Source: Fimbriimonadales bacterium | Lineage (GTDB): Bacteria > Armatimonadota > Fimbriimonadia > Fimbriimonadales > ATM1 | Direction of reading: 5' to 3' | Length of the DNA: 64,000 nucleotides | Assembly: GCA_035559795.1 (NCBI GenBank) | Contig: DATMAR010000011.1 | Location: 1-64,000, forward strand | Shown here: in pieces, positions 56,790 to 64,000 of the stretch | How positions within the stretch are numbered: position 1 is the first letter of the stretch | Layout of the letters: the number at the start of each line of letters is the position of its first letter | Notes under the pieces: generated by a model | Databases searched by the model: none | What the model was told of the DNA's origin: nothing | What the model saw: the letters and a program-made list of their open reading frames with translations, nothing else | Made by a program: the position numbers and the translations under genes

Positions 56790-57020
56790 GTTTCCCCTTG
56801 CGTAAGCGGGGGGGAACCTTACGGAGGGGGTCGAAAAAAAAATAAGCACCTCAATTCCCTATCAAAAACATAAAACCCACTCCTTAAAAGGTTCCCCCTC
56901 TTCGCTTCGCTCGAAGGGGAACCCAATTATTATAAATTTACAACTCGTGCCCAACCTTTGGTTGGGAACGCTACAACTAACGATAAACAAAAGATCGGTA
57001 CTCTGCGTAAGCAGGGGGGG
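56790..57020. repeat. Family B, C and another hairpin between convergent genes
   Basis: 56790-56818 is family B with loop GTAA and a GCGGGGGGGAACC right arm. 56889-56921 is a different palindrome, GGTTCCCC..GGGGAACC with a CTTCG-rich interior. 56946-56970 is family C (CGTGCCCAACC-TTT-GGTTGGGAACG). 56996-57020 is a partial family B with CTGC-GTAA-GCAG. No gene is seen in 56722-57034. Confidence 0.7.
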
Positions 57021-57034
57021 ATAAAAATATACAC

Positions 57035-57481
57035 TTACTTCCCCTTCCCGATTCGCGAGGGAGCGAAACGCGTCACTTCCTCTCGATACACTTTGTGCAA
57101 TCCTCGAAACGGGTTCATCCGTATCGCCCTCCGGATCTTTTTCATCGCCTGTTTGAAAATCTGAAGCGCGCCTTGTTTCGTATGGCCATGGCGGTTTCCG
57201 ATTTCCACCCATGAATCACCCGTTACACGTGCTAAAAACACTTCCATTTGCCTAACGGTCAAGCCAGCGCTCTTAATCGTGCGTACGATGTCTCTTTCCT
57301 GCAAATAAAAAGATGACGGGTGAGGGTTTTCCAAGAGTTGGTTTTCGTCCAGACTGGCTTTCCGTTGCCGCTCCTTTCTCAGCCTCCTTTCGAAGGTCGC
57401 CGTGATGTAATAAGGGTACTGACCATCTCTCGGTGCCTTTTGTAATATCTCGTCTGCTTCGTCATGAATAGGGTTGTACAT
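57035..57481 (-). CDS. Small HTH regulator resembling sigma region 4
   Basis: The 148 residues have no signal peptide and are basic. The region LTVRQMEVFLARVTGDSWVEIGNRHGHTKQGALQIFKQAMKKIRRA resembles sigma-70 region 4 or LuxR-like HTH with the tail helix. Other sigma regions are absent, so it is not a full sigma factor. A nested palindrome lies 5 bases upstream of the ATG, suggesting self-regulation. It lies downstream of the retropepsin-PDZ gene on the same strand but has its own promoter. Confidence 0.65.
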   Translation of the reverse strand: MYNPIHDEADEILQKAPRDGQYPYYITATFERRLRKERQRKASLDENQLLENPHPSSFYLQERDIVRTIKSAGLTVRQMEVFLARVTGDSWVEIGNRHGHTKQGALQIFKQAMKKIRRAIRMNPFRGLHKVYREEVTRFAPSRIGKGK

Positions 57482-57485
57482 AGTC

Positions 57486-57530
57486 GTTCTGCCAATAGTA
57501 GAAATATGTCTACTATCTTATAGGCAGAAC
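57486..57530 (-). promoter_or_regulatory. Nested palindromic operator and promoter of the HTH gene
   Basis: Outer arms GTTCTGCC (57486-57493) and GGCAGAAC (57523-57530) enclose inner arms ATAGTAGA (57495-57502) and TCTACTAT (57509-57516). On the minus strand TTGACT then TATAAG, 16 bases apart, gives a promoter, with the -10 inside the palindrome between the outer and inner arms. Binding there would block transcription of the HTH gene. Confidence 0.6.
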
Positions 57531-57603
57531 ATCGGACAAGTCAACCTTCGAAGAAAAACGAAAATAGAGAAACTTCTTGGAGATAGAGAAACCCGCGAGG
57601 GCT

Positions 57604-58794
57604 TTAGCCTGGGCTACCGTTCGCTAAAATCACCCTCTCCACTTCGAAACGCTGCAGCATCCCTTCCCGGCTTATGGCTAATTTCACCTTAGAACCTGGT
57701 GTGCCTTGGATAAGGTTCCGAATCTCTTTTGGCTTAACCATGGATAAACTCTTTCCGTCAACTGCCAAAACGACATCGTCTTCCTTTATCCCCGCTAAAT
57801 CTGCAGGGCTTCCTGGGTAAACATGACGCACTACGAACCTTCCCGAATCACTGTATCCAATTCTAATTCCTGGCTCGCCAATCGGCTCATTCGCTACCTT
57901 GCCAGAAAAATTCTCGAGCCATACATATCTGCGCTCGAAATCCATGATAATGTTGAAGTTTTTGAGGAAGCCGAAACCTACCGTGCCATCATCCTCCACG
58001 CTCGAACTCGGTAGGTCAATCACATCCCATATCGAGTTCTTGACGGGCACACCGAAAATTTTCGCCTCTTTGATCCATACATAAAACGTATCCACCGGAC
58101 CCGATGCAACCCAGGCTTCGAAAACGTATTTCGGTTTTTGCTTAGGGTCCCAAAGACCCACCCTTTCTAAAACCTCCTTGTGCGTCGTCACATAAAAAGC
58201 ATTCCCGGTATCCAAAGCCATAAAGACTGGATGACCATTTACTTCTGACCGCAACTCGATGGAATTGAATCCCCTCGGCTCCATTTTCAATAAGAAGGTT
58301 TTCTGATTGTCCGGAGTTTTTTTGCTGATGTCGAGTGATTTCGGATGGAAAATGAGTTTCTTCTTTTCGAAATTGATTTCAGTAACGTAATCCTTGAGGG
58401 GGGAAAGCCCCATAATCCCGTCGCAATGCGTCCCGTAACTCAGAGTAAGATCGCCTAATGGCTGTTGGATGATGTCTCCACTTGGCTTGGTAATTTTCAA
58501 ATCACCGATTTCGAGGCTTTTGAGTTCGACAGTCGTAGCCGACAACGTGCCTACGAAATCTCTCAACTGAGCAGTGCCCGAAGGTTTTCCCACTTTGATT
58601 TGGTCGCTAAGAACGAGCCAACCGCCGAACCCGGTATCTAACATAAAACTCGCTCGCTTTCCGTTCACGACCGCATCAATGATAATTGCATGGTCGGTCT
58701 CTCGGAATGGCGCTTCGATGGACGATTTGAGATCTACTTGTCCATGATTAGCCAACAATCCAACGATGATAATGGGAATCACAAAAACACTCAC
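57604..58794 (-). CDS. Exported aspartic protease with two retropepsin-like domains and PDZ
   Basis: The 396-residue protein begins at a GTG and has an N-terminal hydrophobic stretch. Each half has a retropepsin-like active-site motif: FMLDTGFGGW near residue 52 and FMALDTGNAFY near residue 190. A C-terminal PDZ domain (YPGSPADLAGIKEDDVVLAVDGKSL) follows. Retropepsins normally act as dimers of one DTG each. Two in one chain would give a pepsin-like intramolecular pair. Family relatives are little studied in bacteria. The TPR gene lies 46 bases upstream on the same strand. Confidence 0.8.
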   Translation of the reverse strand: MSVFVIPIIIVGLLANHGQVDLKSSIEAPFRETDHAIIIDAVVNGKRASFMLDTGFGGWLVLSDQIKVGKPSGTAQLRDFVGTLSATTVELKSLEIGDLKITKPSGDIIQQPLGDLTLSYGTHCDGIMGLSPLKDYVTEINFEKKKLIFHPKSLDISKKTPDNQKTFLLKMEPRGFNSIELRSEVNGHPVFMALDTGNAFYVTTHKEVLERVGLWDPKQKPKYVFEAWVASGPVDTFYVWIKEAKIFGVPVKNSIWDVIDLPSSSVEDDGTVGFGFLKNFNIIMDFERRYVWLENFSGKVANEPIGEPGIRIGYSDSGRFVVRHVYPGSPADLAGIKEDDVVLAVDGKSLSMVKPKEIRNLIQGTPGSKVKLAISREGMLQRFEVERVILANGSPG

Positions 58795-58840
58795 CTGAAA
58801 GATATGACACGTTAATTATAACGCGGTTACGTCCCTACAC

Positions 58841-59353
58841 CTATTGTTTTTTTCCTTCGGGTTTCTCTTGCGCTTCCAAGGGAGGGATATCGTTCCACGA
58901 AAGTTCCTTCTCTTCGGTGCCTTCAGGCTTGTATTGATAAGCAGAACCTCTCTGGTCCCCCAGAGATGTCGTGTAAGGTGCGACCTCTACATGGAGTTTG
59001 TCTTCGAGGACTTTGATCAATTGGATTGCCCTTTTATGCTTCGGATCGGTGCGGACAGCTTCCTGTGCCATCGTCATGGCATCCGTAAAATTGCCGTTCT
59101 CGTAATAGAAATAAGCGAGGTTATAGTAGGCACTTGCATTATAAGGGGTGCTTTGAATCGCCTTTTTGAACGCTTCCGCGGCTTGCTCCGGTTGCCCTTT
59201 TTTTGCAAAGCAAATCCCGAGTACGCTGTACGCGTCTCCATAACGTGGGTCTACCTCGAGGGCTTCTCTGGCAAGGTTCAAGGCATCATCGTAATTCTCC
59301 TTTTGGCATGACTCTACTGCTTGGGAGACAAGTTCTTGTGCTGTTGCTGGCAT
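58841..59353 (-). CDS. TPR-repeat protein
   Basis: The 170 residues, from the ATG at 59353, contain about three tetratricopeptide repeats (DDALNLAREALEVDPRYGDAYSVLG, QAAEAFKKAIQSTPYNASAYYNLAYFY, TDAMTMAQEAVRTDPKHKRAIQLI), then a charged, Gly/Glu-rich tail. No signal peptide. TPR proteins mediate protein-protein contact, here perhaps with the downstream protease. The longer frame to 59407 lacks support, because a promoter and palindrome sit just before 59353. Confidence 0.75.
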   Translation of the reverse strand: MPATAQELVSQAVESCQKENYDDALNLAREALEVDPRYGDAYSVLGICFAKKGQPEQAAEAFKKAIQSTPYNASAYYNLAYFYYENGNFTDAMTMAQEAVRTDPKHKRAIQLIKVLEDKLHVEVAPYTTSLGDQRGSAYQYKPEGTEEKELSWNDIPPLEAQEKPEGKKQ

Positions 59354-59356
59354 AGT

Positions 59357-59393
59357 CTCTATATTATATAGAGAAATCGCCCACCATTGCCAA
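59357..59393 (-). promoter_or_regulatory. TPR gene promoter with palindrome at -10, leaderless geometry
   Basis: On the minus strand TTGGCA (59393-59388) precedes TATAAT (59368-59363) by 19 bases, or TATATA by 17. The -10 is inside a perfect 17-base palindrome, CTCTATAT-A-ATATAGAG (59357-59373). The ATG begins 9 bases after TATAAT, so the transcript should have at most about 3 leader bases. Confidence 0.5.
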
Positions 59394-59505
59394 CTTCTGA
59401 GTCTCATCCTATCATCAGTTTCACGCTATACTATTTTCCGCCCTTCGCACACATTTCCTCTAAAAGAAGCGAAGGCAACTCGTGCACAATTCAGGAGGTT
59501 GATTT

Positions 59506-60771
59506 ATGAACCGTCTAAGTCGCAAGCACTGGATATTTACGCTTTCTGGGTTACTTTCCATCTTTGTTCTTTTTGCATGGTTAGGGGGCTGCAAAACCGA
59601 AGAATCCGCCACAAGCGGGACAACAGCAACCGTACGTCCTGAATCTACAGGACCTGGAAATAAAGTCGAAGGCGACACGATTCCCATCGGAATTATCGCG
59701 AGCCTTTCCGGCTCTGAGAAGCCCTGGGGCGAGGAATCCGTCCGCGGGGCGCAACTCGCAGTCGATGAATTCAACGCAGAAGGTGGATTAAACGGAAAAC
59801 AAGTCGTCTTGCTTGTAGAGGACACAGGTGGTCAACCCGAGCAGGGCAAATCGGCAACCGAACGATTAATTACTGAAAAGAAGGTCATTGCAGTTCTCGG
59901 AGAAGTTGCGAGTGGCGTCACTGCACCTTCTGCTCAAGTGGCTCAAGAAAAAGGTGTTCCCATCGTCTCGATAGGCTCTACGCGGGTGGACATAACGGAT
60001 ATCGGCAATATGGTCTTTCGTGTTTGCTACACGGACGACTTCCAGGGAGCGATGATGGCGAAATTCGCCTACGAAGATTTGGGTCTAAGAAGGGTCGCTA
60101 TCCTAACCGACAGAAAACTTCCCTATAGCGTCGGTCTTTCCGAAATGTTTCGGGAGTACTTCACGAGACTCGGAGGCAAGATCGTCACGGAAGAATTTTA
60201 CGAAAAAGGACAAACCGACTTCAAAGCCCAACTCACCAATATAAAAGCCGCCAATCCTGACGGGCTTTTCTGCTCCGGATACTTCACCGAAATAGGACCT
60301 ATCGCTCGCCAGCGTAAAGAGGTCGGATTGAATGTTCCGATGTTCGGAGGTGACGGTTGGGATTCTCGTGAACTTCTGCAGGCAGGCGGTGAAGGGATAA
60401 TCGGTGGATATTACAGCAACCACTACAGCAACCTGGAAGACCGCCTTGAGGTAAAAGCGTTCGTGAGCAAGTACAAAGCGAAATACGGCGAAGAACCCGC
60501 GAATGCAATGTCCGCCCTCGGATACGATGCTGCGGGAGTGGTTTTAGACGCACTTAAACGCGCAAAAAGCCTCGATTCTCGCGCACTCCGTGACGCCATT
60601 GCTGAAACTAAGAACTTCCCAGGAGTTTCGGGAACGATCACGATAGGTCCGGATGGCAACGCACAGAAACCAGGGTTGGTCTTGGAAGCGAAACTTGTAA
60701 ACGGCAAACCTGCTTGGGTTCCTTTCAAGCGCTACGAATGGTTCGACCCGGGTTTGAAAAAGAAAGCATAA
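59506..60771 (+). CDS. Branched-chain amino-acid-type ABC transporter, substrate-binding lipoprotein
   Basis: The 421 residues have a signal segment with lipobox (WLGG-C near residue 29) and a Ser/Thr-rich linker. The type-1 binding fold is clear: IPIGIIASLSGSEKPWGEESVRGAQLAVDEFNAEGGLNGKQVVLLVEDTGG, then FRVCYTDDFQGAMMAKFA and MSALGYDAAGVVLDALKRA. Relatives bind leucine-type amino acids, but also urea, amides or other small compounds. CAGGAGG lies 6 bases before the ATG. livH, livM and livG follow on the same strand. Confidence 0.9.
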   Translation: MNRLSRKHWIFTLSGLLSIFVLFAWLGGCKTEESATSGTTATVRPESTGPGNKVEGDTIPIGIIASLSGSEKPWGEESVRGAQLAVDEFNAEGGLNGKQVVLLVEDTGGQPEQGKSATERLITEKKVIAVLGEVASGVTAPSAQVAQEKGVPIVSIGSTRVDITDIGNMVFRVCYTDDFQGAMMAKFAYEDLGLRRVAILTDRKLPYSVGLSEMFREYFTRLGGKIVTEEFYEKGQTDFKAQLTNIKAANPDGLFCSGYFTEIGPIARQRKEVGLNVPMFGGDGWDSRELLQAGGEGIIGGYYSNHYSNLEDRLEVKAFVSKYKAKYGEEPANAMSALGYDAAGVVLDALKRAKSLDSRALRDAIAETKNFPGVSGTITIGPDGNAQKPGLVLEAKLVNGKPAWVPFKRYEWFDPGLKKKA

Positions 60772-60791
60772 TCAATAGATATGTTCGAATC

Positions 60792-60829
60792 CAGCAGGTC
60801 TCTACTGATTTTCCCGGGGAGACCTGCTG
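60792..60829 (+). terminator. Inverted repeat between the binding protein and permease genes
   Basis: CAGCAGGTCTC (60792-60802) and GAGACCTGCTG (60819-60829) form an 11-bp stem with a 16-base loop. No U run follows, so it is more likely an attenuator or mRNA-end stabiliser, which would give more binding protein than permease. Confidence 0.55.
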
Positions 60830-60845
60830 AACTTTAATTATAAGA

Positions 60846-61781
60846 ATGGATTGGGCGTCACTCGATCAACAAATCATCAATGGACTGCAATTAGGTTCGA
60901 TATACGCCCTCATCGCCTTAGGCTACACCATGGTCTATGGCGTTTTACGTCTGATTAACTTCGCTCACGGCGAGGTTTATATGGTCGGTGCATATGTCGC
61001 TTACTACACCGCCGAACGATGGTTCGACAAAACGAAATTTCATCCTGCTGTACTTCTGCTCTTAATGCTTTTTAACAGCATGGTGATTTGCGCCATTTTG
61101 GGAGTTACGATAGAAAGAGTCGCTTATCGTCCGCTTCGTTCCGCCCCCCGTATCTCCGTTCTTATCACTGCAATAGGAGTTTCTCTTCTTCTGCAGCAAG
61201 GAGGATTGCTGATTTTCAAAACTTCCCCGCAGCCATCCATCTCCGAAAGCGTAAACCCATTTAAAGCATATACATTCGAAAATCTCCCTCTATTGGGAAA
61301 CATCACCATCAGCGGCGGACAAACGGCAATGTTTTTCGTCTCTTTGATTTTCATGTTGCTGCTTTGGTTTTTAGTAACACGAACGAGTACAGGTCGTGCA
61401 ATGCGAGCGGTTGCCCACGATTTCGATACCGCCGCTCTCATGGGTGTGGATGTTAATCGAATCGTGTCCATCACTTTCATTGTCGGTTCTGGATTGGCAG
61501 GTGCGGGGGGGATGATGAATGCCACAGCGCTTGGAACACCTTTAGATACATTTTATGGACTTATCCCCGGCGTAAAAGCATTCGTTGCAGCGGTATTAGG
61601 CGGAATCGGAAACATCCCCGGTGCAGTGCTCGGTGGATTTTTGATGGGAGTCGCTGAGACGATGGTCGTTTGGGTGGGATATGCGGGATACAAAGATGCT
61701 GTCGCATTCGTGGTTTTGATTGCAGTTCTTTTATTCAAACCGAATGGATTGCTCGGTAGCGTGGGAGTCGAAAAAGCATGA
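60846..61781 (+). CDS. livH: Branched-chain amino-acid ABC transporter permease LivH type
   Basis: The 311 residues have about 8 membrane helices, with LINGLQLGSIYALIALGYTMVYGVLRLINFAHGE at the start and the conserved AAVLGGIGNIPGAVLGGFLMGVAETM block near the end. This is one half of the permease pair. The ATG is 75 bases after the binding-protein stop with no clear ribosome site. livM starts in its stop codon. The substrate is only inferred from the family. Confidence 0.9.
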   Translation: MDWASLDQQIINGLQLGSIYALIALGYTMVYGVLRLINFAHGEVYMVGAYVAYYTAERWFDKTKFHPAVLLLLMLFNSMVICAILGVTIERVAYRPLRSAPRISVLITAIGVSLLLQQGGLLIFKTSPQPSISESVNPFKAYTFENLPLLGNITISGGQTAMFFVSLIFMLLLWFLVTRTSTGRAMRAVAHDFDTAALMGVDVNRIVSITFIVGSGLAGAGGMMNATALGTPLDTFYGLIPGVKAFVAAVLGGIGNIPGAVLGGFLMGVAETMVVWVGYAGYKDAVAFVVLIAVLLFKPNGLLGSVGVEKA

Positions 61782-63199
61782 GCGTAGCAGCATTAGGTAC
61801 GAAGCAAACGAGCGTTCCGCAAATTCTTCTCGTGCGATTAATAAGTCTCGTTGCATGTTTCGTCTTCTTGTGGCTATTCCATACTCAACTATCGCCGAGG
61901 TTAGGTGACCTCGACAACCGTCTAATTGTTCTTAGCGCACTTTTCGCAACATTATCCGTTAGTCTCAATTTGATTAATGGAATTACCGGACAATTTTCAA
62001 TCGGTCATGCAGCCTTCTATCAAATTGGAGCATACACGACCGCTTATCTCACGATTCATTATCACAACCTTTTCGCTTTGGAGAACTGGCTATGGTTGAC
62101 ACTGATGATTTTATGTGGCGCAGTTGCAGCAGGTATTGCCGGCTTCATCGTCGGATTGCCATCTTTGAGATTGAGAGGAGATTATCTCGCCGTTGCGACT
62201 CTCGGATTCGGTGAAATCGTTCGAATCGTGATCCAAAATCAAAACGCTTTGGGTGGAGCTTATGGATTGAGCGTCCCTTTGAAAATCACTCCGGTTTGGT
62301 TCGTGTTGCTGTTATTGATTTTCAGTATCGCAGTAAGTAGAAATCTTCTCAAAACCGCTCACGGTCTTCAATTCCTTGCAGTAAGAGAAGACGAATTGGC
62401 AGCCTCCGCTATGGGAGTAAACACTACGAAAACGAAAGTTACAGCGTTCGTAATCGGCGCCGCGATCGCAGGAATGGCAGGAGCGTTATTTTCACATTAC
62501 GAGGGCTTTATCACGATAAATAACTTCAAAATGGACCAATCCTTTTTGATTTTAGCAATGGTCGTCATCGGGGGAACGGGAAGCATCACGGGCGCAGCCA
62601 TGGCTGGCTTCTTTCTTACACTTTTGCCGGAATCGTTGCGCGATTTGCCAAAAATTCCCGCATATTCCTTCTTCGCATTCATCATCGCCGCCGTGATTAT
62701 CTTGCTATTCACTCCGAAAATCTTCCGAAGTTTCCGTTTGGAACGTGCTTCTCTTCAACAAACTCTTCTTTGCATCATCGGATTTATCGGATTAATCGGA
62801 GCGGCATATACCGCTTACTGGATTTGGACGCAACACATCCCTAAAATTTCTCAAATCTCGATAACCTTAGCCCTCATCGGGCTTCTCGCCGCCTTGCTCT
62901 TTACAAGAAGACGTGTACCGAACATCGCTGTTTTCGGATTTATCCTTTCCGTCATTGCAATCATCTGTCTGCTCTCTCTGCCTATAAAAAACTTGCTAAC
63001 ACAAATTCCATTTACGATAGAACTCTTCTCCGGAGTAGAGTACGAAGCAGGCAAACTTCGATTCCCGTTCTTCGCAGTTCTTCTCGTCGTCATGATGCTC
63101 TCTCGTCCGCAAGGAATTTTCGGTCATCATGAATTCAGTTGGAGTTGGGTAAAAGGTCTTTTCGGTCATAAAAAAGAGACCGCCGTGATCACTGTATGA
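61778..63199 (+). CDS. livM: Branched-chain amino-acid ABC transporter permease LivM type, extended
   Basis: The 473 residues contain the LivM core (LSVSLNLINGITGQFSIGHAAFYQIGAYTTAYL, LPSLRLRGDYLAVATLGFGEIVRIV and the VVIGGTGSITGAAMAGFFLTLLPE block). After about residue 320 there is an extra region of some 110-130 residues with three hydrophobic segments, then the usual end LVVMMLSRPQGIFG. Typical LivM proteins are 320-420 residues. The ATG overlaps livH by 4 bases. Confidence 0.85.
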   Translation: MSVAALGTKQTSVPQILLVRLISLVACFVFLWLFHTQLSPRLGDLDNRLIVLSALFATLSVSLNLINGITGQFSIGHAAFYQIGAYTTAYLTIHYHNLFALENWLWLTLMILCGAVAAGIAGFIVGLPSLRLRGDYLAVATLGFGEIVRIVIQNQNALGGAYGLSVPLKITPVWFVLLLLIFSIAVSRNLLKTAHGLQFLAVREDELAASAMGVNTTKTKVTAFVIGAAIAGMAGALFSHYEGFITINNFKMDQSFLILAMVVIGGTGSITGAAMAGFFLTLLPESLRDLPKIPAYSFFAFIIAAVIILLFTPKIFRSFRLERASLQQTLLCIIGFIGLIGAAYTAYWIWTQHIPKISQISITLALIGLLAALLFTRRRVPNIAVFGFILSVIAIICLLSLPIKNLLTQIPFTIELFSGVEYEAGKLRFPFFAVLLVVMMLSRPQGIFGHHEFSWSWVKGLFGHKKETAVITV

Positions 63200-63966
63200 G
63201 TCTTCTCGTTTTGGATAAAGCCACCATCCGTTTCGACGGTCTCGTTGCGGTCAACAACGTGAGTTTCGAACTCCAACCGAAAGACCTCTTCGGTCTGATT
63301 GGTCCGAACGGTGCAGGAAAAACTACATGTTTCAACATGATTACCGGCATCTACAGACCCACTTCGGGCGACATTCGCTTCAACGGACGTTCTATCGTAG
63401 GATTGAAACCCCATACGATCGCTCGCCTTGGAATTTGCCGTACCTTCCAAAATATCCGTCTTTTCGGCGCGTTGACGGCTTTGGAAAACGTCGTCGTCGC
63501 TGCTCATCTTCGGCACAAGACGAACCTACTCGAAGCCATCGCCTATCTTCCGAGCGCAATTCAAGAAACACAAGAACTCGTCGAATATTCGATGTCCCTT
63601 CTAAAAACATTCAATCTCGAACATCGAGCGAATGTGCGCAGCCAAGATCTGCCCTATGGGGATCAAAGAAGATTGGAAATCGCGCGAGCGATGGCGACTC
63701 GCCCCACTCTTTTGCTCCTCGACGAACCAGCAGCAGGAATGAATCCTTATGAAACAAGCACGCTCATGGAGCAAATTCGACGACTTCGCGATGAATTCCA
63801 ACAAACTATTCTTCTTATCGAACACGACATGAAAGTCGTCATGGGCATTTGCGAAAAAATCGTCGTACTCGACCATGGCACTGAAATCGCATATGGTTCG
63901 CCGAAAGAGATTCAAAATAATCCCAAAGTCATCGAGGCTTATTTAGGAGAGCCGGTCGAAGCGTAA
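63196..63966 (+). CDS. livG: Branched-chain amino-acid ABC transporter ATP-binding protein LivG type
   Basis: The 256 residues form an ABC ATPase: GPNGAGKTT (Walker A), the LPYGDQRRLEIARAM signature (LSGGQ variant), LLLDEPAAGMN (Walker B) and an LIEHDMKVVM switch. LPYGDQ is a known variant for this family. The ATG overlaps livM by 4 bases. Confidence 0.93.
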   Translation: MSLLVLDKATIRFDGLVAVNNVSFELQPKDLFGLIGPNGAGKTTCFNMITGIYRPTSGDIRFNGRSIVGLKPHTIARLGICRTFQNIRLFGALTALENVVVAAHLRHKTNLLEAIAYLPSAIQETQELVEYSMSLLKTFNLEHRANVRSQDLPYGDQRRLEIARAMATRPTLLLLDEPAAGMNPYETSTLMEQIRRLRDEFQQTILLIEHDMKVVMGICEKIVVLDHGTEIAYGSPKEIQNNPKVIEAYLGEPVEA

Positions 63967-63986
63967 TCCAAAATTCGGAGGTTGTT

Positions 63987-64000
63987 ATGCTTGCATTTCT
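63987..64000 (+). CDS. Start of a further gene, probably livF (cut at the window edge)
   Basis: CGGAGG precedes an ATG at 63987 by 6 bases. Only four codons (M-L-A-F) are visible. Position after livG makes the second ATPase, livF, the expected product. Sequence alone cannot confirm it. Confidence 0.5.

Overview
The window is 64 kb of a bacterial chromosome with dense coding, many ATGA-type start/stop overlaps and mid-range GC (roughly 45-48 % by eye, not counted). There are no phage, plasmid or insertion-sequence genes. The gene set is a SpoIID/LytB protein, flagellar genes, secreted beta-propellers, alpha-2-macroglobulin, a bacterial translin, a eukaryote-type OGG1 and strongly divergent RpoB/RpoC. 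This suggests a deep-branching, free-living, motile phylum. Armatimonadota is my best guess, but it is an inference from gene content, not a measured placement.

Layout. 1-2026: two tandem secreted sugar-dehydrogenase-like proteins. 2203-4454 (minus): proline dehydrogenase and SpoIID. 4632-13526: promoter and rpoB-rpoC. 13561-19945 (minus): secreted propeller, OGG1, ligA and three secreted paralogues. 19970-21685: acyl-ACP-reductase-like protein, divergent from a secreted cyclophilin. 21914-25600 (minus): fliK-flgD-TIGR02530-flgE. 25715-33778: hisC, a polytopic membrane protein, alpha-2-macroglobulin and VanW. 33818-33894: elongator tRNA-Met. 34517-38630 (minus): MobA-like enzyme, DinB and secA. 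38715-42434: UDGb, DprA-like protein, purine nucleoside phosphorylase, radC and translin. 42596-49767: secreted protein, DUF6941, ftsY, lipoprotein, ylxP, trpB, terC, nrnA and truB. 49911-50945: Tat-exported glycosylasparaginase. 51488-53636 (minus): a MshEN-pseudokinase fusion followed by a FlhG/MinD ATPase. 53880-55721: accD-accA. 56017-59353: SIMPL lipoprotein, a small HTH regulator with a nested palindromic operator, a double-retropepsin-PDZ protein and a TPR protein. 59506-64000: a branched-chain amino-acid-type ABC transporter, cut at the start of livF.

Two signals cut across the annotation. First, runs of exactly seven (sometimes eight) C or G are far too common. They sit mostly in frame as Pro-Pro or Gly-Gly codon pairs, and heptamers outnumber hexamers. 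Second, the intergenic spaces hold four families of short hairpin repeats. Two have GNRA-type loops that vary only within the GNRA rule, and one shows compensatory stem changes. One family carries the GTAG foot typical of REP elements.

The best candidate for an undescribed system is the pair at 51488-53636: a c-di-GMP-type MshEN domain fused to a kinase-like domain lacking the catalytic aspartates, co-transcribed with a FlhG-like ATPase. Other items worth checking are the acyl-ACP reductase homologue, the radC-translin pair, the natural substitutions at rifampicin-contact positions in RpoB, and the palindrome built into the rpoBC promoter.
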